From Ectocarpus siliculosus (Eukaryota > Sar > Phaeophyceae > Ectocarpales > Ectocarpaceae): a stretch of DNA of 64,000 bases. The DNA is taken from NCBI GenBank assembly GCA_000310025.1, contig FN649730.1, forward strand, positions 840,860 to 904,859. The letters run 5' to 3'. The notes beneath the pieces were generated by a model. The model ran no database searches and was not told the DNA's origin. It saw nothing but the letters and a program-made list of their open reading frames with translations. Positions 59,805-64,000 of the stretch are shown piece by piece. Every line of letters begins with the position of its first letter. Within the stretch, counting starts at the first letter, position 1. A program made the position numbers and the translations under genes.

Positions 59805-61473
59805 CATGTAGTAGGTGGATGGAACAAATACGATCGAATCGGTCATCATTTTGCTGTGTTGCCCACCGCACATACATACATACAACATACATACATACAT
59901 ACATGGCAACATGCAATTAATTTATCACCTCAAGCTACGTGAAGGATGCGCAAATAAATATTAATAAATACTACATACATGTTGTTACAATACACCACTC
60001 ACTCTAAGATCTTCTCTTCTCTATTTATCCGAACCTACCTGTCTGTGCTCCTTTTCTCTCTCGTCGCTATGTTATTGTAGTCAGTCAACCCTGGATGGAT
60101 GTTATTGATCCATGGATGGATGCTTCGATAGATAACTAGTCTACATAATAATAACATACAGCAGTTCTAAAACGCTCGCCGGGGTCTGCACGAAGCACGA
60201 CTTCGTCGGCCATTTTCATGTTAGAGGGAACTACTTCTTGTGGTTGGTTGTGATGCAAACTGAAATAAATGTAGCTGCAGTGGGCAACACATAGATAGAT
60301 AGATAGGTAGATAGATGGATAGATACAAATAATTAATTGTAGGTGGATGGAACAAACAAACACGATCGATCGAATCCGTCATCATTTTGCTGTTGTAATG
60401 GTATTTGACCCCCTCCTTCATCACCTTTCTTTGAGCTGTCTGTCTGTGTGGAACTCTCTTTCTTGTCCGACCACAGTTAAGTTGTAGTAGTTAGTGTAGT
60501 AGTAGCAGGTTGTTGTTGCTTTCCGTTGTTCTCTTGATTATTAACGCTTTCCAAGCCAACTCACAATAATATCCCGCGCACACACGAACGATCATAGATC
60601 GACTGTACGCACACACGCACACACACACTGAACACAAGGAAGGGCACATGTCTCAGCATAAAGCCCTGATCTAGCATGACGTCACGTCTTAGCATCCGAC
60701 GGCGCCAAATAACCATGATCAACCACGATCGATCACATACATATATACATAAATACATACAATACATACATGTCGTCAATGTATAATAATGTCTACCTCC
60801 AAATACCATAACACTGTGAGTGTTGCCCACCGCACATACATGGCAACATGCAATTAATTTATCACCTCAAGTTACGTAAGGGATGCGCAAATACACCCTT
60901 CACTCTCGTCGCTATTTATCCGAACTTACTTGTGCTCCTTTCTTTTCTCTCTCGTCGCTAATATTGTAGTCTAACCCTGGATATTATTGATCCATGAGTG
61001 AGTGCTTCAATAGATAAATAATAACTAGTCTACTAACAACCTAGAGCAGTCTCTACGCTCGCCGGGGTCTGCACGAAGAACGACTTCGTCGGCCATTTTC
61101 ATGTTTAGAGGGATCTTGTGGTTGGTTGTGATGTTTCAAACTGAAGGTCGCGGCCTGTGCATGCATGTGTATGGCCTGTTTAGCTGTTTAGTCGGAGAGT
61201 AGTTGGTGTCCGGTAGCGTTAGGGTCTCCAGGCACATACCGGCACATATAGGCGAAGGCTCCCCACGTACTACGTATACGGAAAATCTTATCCACGCCTC
61301 CCCCGTAGTGCGTCACAGATCCAGATTTGCTTGATCAAGAAAACACCGCCCACCACCAACCACATCGCCCATCGCACACCGCATGTTATCTACCCCGTCG
61401 CGACTGCCAGTGCCCTCTCCCCTCGTCAAGTACAACCCGTCTCCTCCATCACTACGGGCAACACACCTCAATC
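59198..61473. repeat. microsatellite-rich interval with a segmental direct duplication
   Basis: It contains a GATA run at 59763-59803, TACA runs at about 59873-59903, and shorter GATA/TACA runs near 60295 and 60725. A block at about 59865-60262 recurs at about 60825-61132. Shared pieces include GTTGCCCACCGCACATACAT, GGCAACATGCAATTAATTTA, CTCGCCGGGGTCTGCACGAA and GACTTCGTCGGCCATTTTCA in the same order. No coding sequence was found. The last 300 bases should contain the promoter and 5' UTR of the aminotransferase. Confidence 0.7.
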
Positions 61474-61940
61474 ATGAAAGCTGCAGCTGCTCTGAGCATC
61501 CTTTGCTGTGCATCTCCCACGGATGCATTTGCCATGGTGACGTCCTTGCCGAAGCCGGCCGTTGCAGGCGCCGCGAAAGCGCCCCCCGTGTTCAAGAAAG
61601 ACTTCACGCTGCCCATGGGCATCCCCGAGGAGAGCATTGCCGGAGTCGTCGACGTGCTGCGTTCGGGGCGAATCAACAGGTACAGCGCATCGAGCGCCGA
61701 GGCATCACAGGTCGCCCAACTTGAACAAGAGCTCGTCGACTTCACGGGGAGAGGAGAGGGGCCAGGCGTCAAATACGCCCTTGGGGTCAACTCTTGCTCT
61801 TCGGCGATCCTGATTGCTCTACTGTCTGTAGGGGTCAAGTCCGGAGACGAGGTGCTCTCCAACGCCTTTACCTTCACCGCCGTCCCTTCTGCGATCCTCC
61901 GGATCGGTGGCAAGCCTGTCTTGGTAGAGTGCGAGAACAG
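61474..61940 (+). CDS. plastid-targeted DegT/DnrJ/EryC1-type PLP aminotransferase, first exon
   Basis: DegT-family enzymes are PLP-dependent aminotransferases, often acting on nucleotide-linked keto-sugars. The exon starts at ATG 61474, encodes 155 residues and ends at a phase-2 donor (AACAG|GTGAGT). The N-terminus MKAAAALSILCCASPTDA/FAMV is a stramenopile plastid presequence with Phe at +1. Then come FTLPMGIPEESI and LRSGRINRYS, the usual substrate-binding N-terminus. VAQLEQELVDFTG, YALGVNSCSSAILIALLSVG, SGDEVLSNAFTFTAVPSAIL and GGKPVLVEC match the conserved DegT core (v.nGt.Al.lal...g..pGDEVi.p..TF.a...ai...G..PvfvD). The PLP-binding Lys and the rest lie in later exons, probably beyond the right edge. 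The substrate is unknown. Confidence 0.85.
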
Positions 61941-64000
61941 GTGAGTGAGCTGTTGGATCCGCATGTGCAGGTTACGATCTCTTGCAGTCACATTCCGTCG
62001 GATAGTTGACAGCCAGTGGCTGGCTTTCCCTTTCTTCAGACGCAATCAAACCGACGCCTCAAGCCTTGCTTGCGTTGCTATAACCGACCCTGAGGGGTGT
62101 TGGTGAGGTTTCTTGATGGCGTGGCAAACGCATGGTAACCGCGATTTGTTTCTGCGGTGAGGCGAGAATGCGAACGAACGGCTTCCAGGCGCGTGTAGTT
62201 CAGTTTTTTTTTTTTTTCCCAACATCATGAACACGCTGCTTGCATCTATCTCCGGTGCGTGCTCACGATCGAAACTCACCCCGCGCCCCTCTGCTCGGCT
62301 CTATCGCGTAGACTTGCGTGATTGATCTCCGTACAGTTCTTGATCGCGTGAGGAAATGAGATTTATTTCGTCGAGCGGGACGAATGGGTCACGCCGAGCA
62401 CCATCAAATTTGAGTTCCTACTGCGTGTTCGGTTGATGAAGGAACACATGAGTCAATACATGCCGCCCACACTCGTTTTCATAGAGATGTTGAGCGCCTC
62501 CCCATCGAGAATCAAATACATGGCACGCGCCAAACGTTAACTCACGCGCCCCTCCCCCCCCACCCGATGATAATACTGGGTAATGTATGCCCCCGCCCTC
62601 CCATGTATGGCCTTGAAACGAAGAAGGGGCGATGCAAAGATGCAAAGTAGGCATCGCTGGTATGTCTCCGTGTATATCCGTCTTGCACGCACGTAGTCTT
62701 GCGTTTTTTTTTTGTGTGACGTACCATGAACAACGCACCACACACTTCACACCGCTTCTGTCAATCTTCAACACACGCTGAGAAGCGGTGGACGCTGATT
62801 TGTGCGCAGGAATCGCGCTCACACCTACCAGCGTACGTTCAGCTTCCTGCGATTGTTTTCCTGTCACAACACAAGCTGATCTGAAAGTCTGCAGGAACTT
62901 TCAGCTCTTCGGGCGAGCACTTGTTCATACCTCAACTTGCGATGTTCGGCAGCATGCAGCATGCGGCATCATGCAACATGCAACCCCCCACGCACGATAG
63001 GCTGCGTAACACTGCGTAACACCGAGGACGCGGTGACTTCAACACGTGCAAATCTTTTAGAAAATGTTAACACAAATATGACCGAAGAAAGACTAGACTA
63101 CCCTCGTTGACCCCACCAAATGGTTGGACCCACACGCCCGCGAAATTTCGAGCCTCCAACAGTTCCAATCTCTCGGGGCTGGTCATTCTTATCATGAAGG
63201 AATAATAAAAACACACACTTGTCATGTTCGTTTCCATTTTTTTTTGTCATCAATATATGACCCAACGTCGTGGAAATGTGCGTAGAAACGTTCAACTCTC
63301 GCATTTATATCCAGGTCTTGCAACCATTTACTTACTTCCGTGATACATTCCCCCTTCCCTCAAACCAAAAGACAGGGAGGATCCTACAGCAGTTGGAGCT
63401 ACACTACAACATACCTACTGCTGTAGAAGTAAGAGTAGGAAAGATGCTTTGAAATTTGTTCCGTGCCAAAAGTTCGAAACCCGGGTTGGGTGGGTGTTCG
63501 ATGCACCCCTCGTTCGATGTTTGAACACGAAAGTACGGAAGGTGATGAAAATGAAACGAGAACACTCCGTTTTTTTGTTTTTTTCTCGATATGACACGAC
63601 GACTCCGTATAGACTAAATATATTTTTTCTTCGTCATTACCCAAGTATTTGTAACCGTATTATGCAGTAAGTTGCATCTTGTGACGTGCGGATTTTTTTG
63701 GTTTGGGCTTCACTTCGAAGTCAGTTCTCACAGCATTTGTGCCGTTTTCTCCAACCCGTAGTCACACAGAAGGGTTCCTGATGCCCCGTACCCAAACCCT
63801 TGTGCGTTGCTTTGCCTTCGATTTTGATGTCGCTGTAAATGTTCAATGCATACAACACATCATGCCGGACCCACGTTGGTAAGTTTTGCTGTTTTTTTAC
63901 AGTTGCCTCGCAGATAGGCTGGGGCGTCTGTTGCATGTGCGTTGTACGCCCCATCTTTCAGCAAAGCACTTGCTCACAGAATCGCACACTGCTCATACAA
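61941..64000. other. probable long first intron of the aminotransferase gene
   Basis: I searched the plus strand for the continuing DegT segments and saw none before the window ends, so the first intron is probably longer than 2 kb. Short open frames on both strands are not recognisable. There is a T run at 62203-62217 and a TGCAGCATG-type short repeat at about 62950-62985. Confidence 0.4.

Overview
This window looks like nuclear DNA of a photosynthetic stramenopile, most probably a brown alga close to Ectocarpus. The genes are split into many short exons by GT-AG (occasionally GC-AG) introns of about 0.2-1.5 kb. At least two gene products start with the two-part plastid presequence typical of this lineage: a signal peptide, a cleavage site with Phe at +1, then an S/T/R-rich transit stretch. 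Exon models were built by hand from reading frame, splice consensus, intron phase and family conservation. Within each main gene the phases agree from end to end.

Layout, left to right. (1) About 1.1-1.8 kb, minus strand: part of a bactofilin (polymer-forming cytoskeletal) gene running off the left edge. (2) 2545-8302, plus: a complete 7-exon pentatricopeptide-repeat (PPR) protein of 646 aa. (3) About 9.6-11.7 kb, minus: an unrecognised gene model next to a 100-N gap. (4) 12629-24754, minus: a UvrD/PcrA/Rep-type SF1A helicase with 18 well supported exons plus a candidate first exon. (5) 24.8-32.9 kb: gene-poor, with a decayed arginase copy at 26.7-27.3 kb and a 337-N gap. (6) 32960-43675, minus: a 17-exon SLC4 (bicarbonate/anion/borate) transporter with a plastid-type presequence and four Y-x-K-[AV]-A-W-[ST] motifs in its N-terminal tail. 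(7) 46474-54879, plus: a 13-exon protein with tandem repeats of an unrecognised helical module fused to a C-terminal PAP/fibrillin (plastid lipid-associated) domain. (8) 55-61.3 kb: a repeat-rich interval with inverted-repeat elements, tandem units, microsatellites and a segmental duplication. (9) 61474-61940, plus: the first exon of a plastid-targeted DegT/DnrJ/EryC1-type PLP aminotransferase that continues off the right edge.

Several genes point to organelle biology: the SLC4 transporter and the aminotransferase carry plastid presequences, fibrillins are plastid proteins, and PPR proteins normally act on organelle RNA. The SLC4 gene (minus) and the fibrillin gene (plus) are arranged head to head. 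Nothing in the window is an operon, CRISPR array or prokaryotic mobile element. The most unusual items are the motif-repeat tail on the plastid-type SLC4 transporter, the repeat-module/fibrillin fusion with conserved intron positions, the PPR exons cut in register with the 35-aa repeat, and a dispersed poly-G-headed repeat family present four times.
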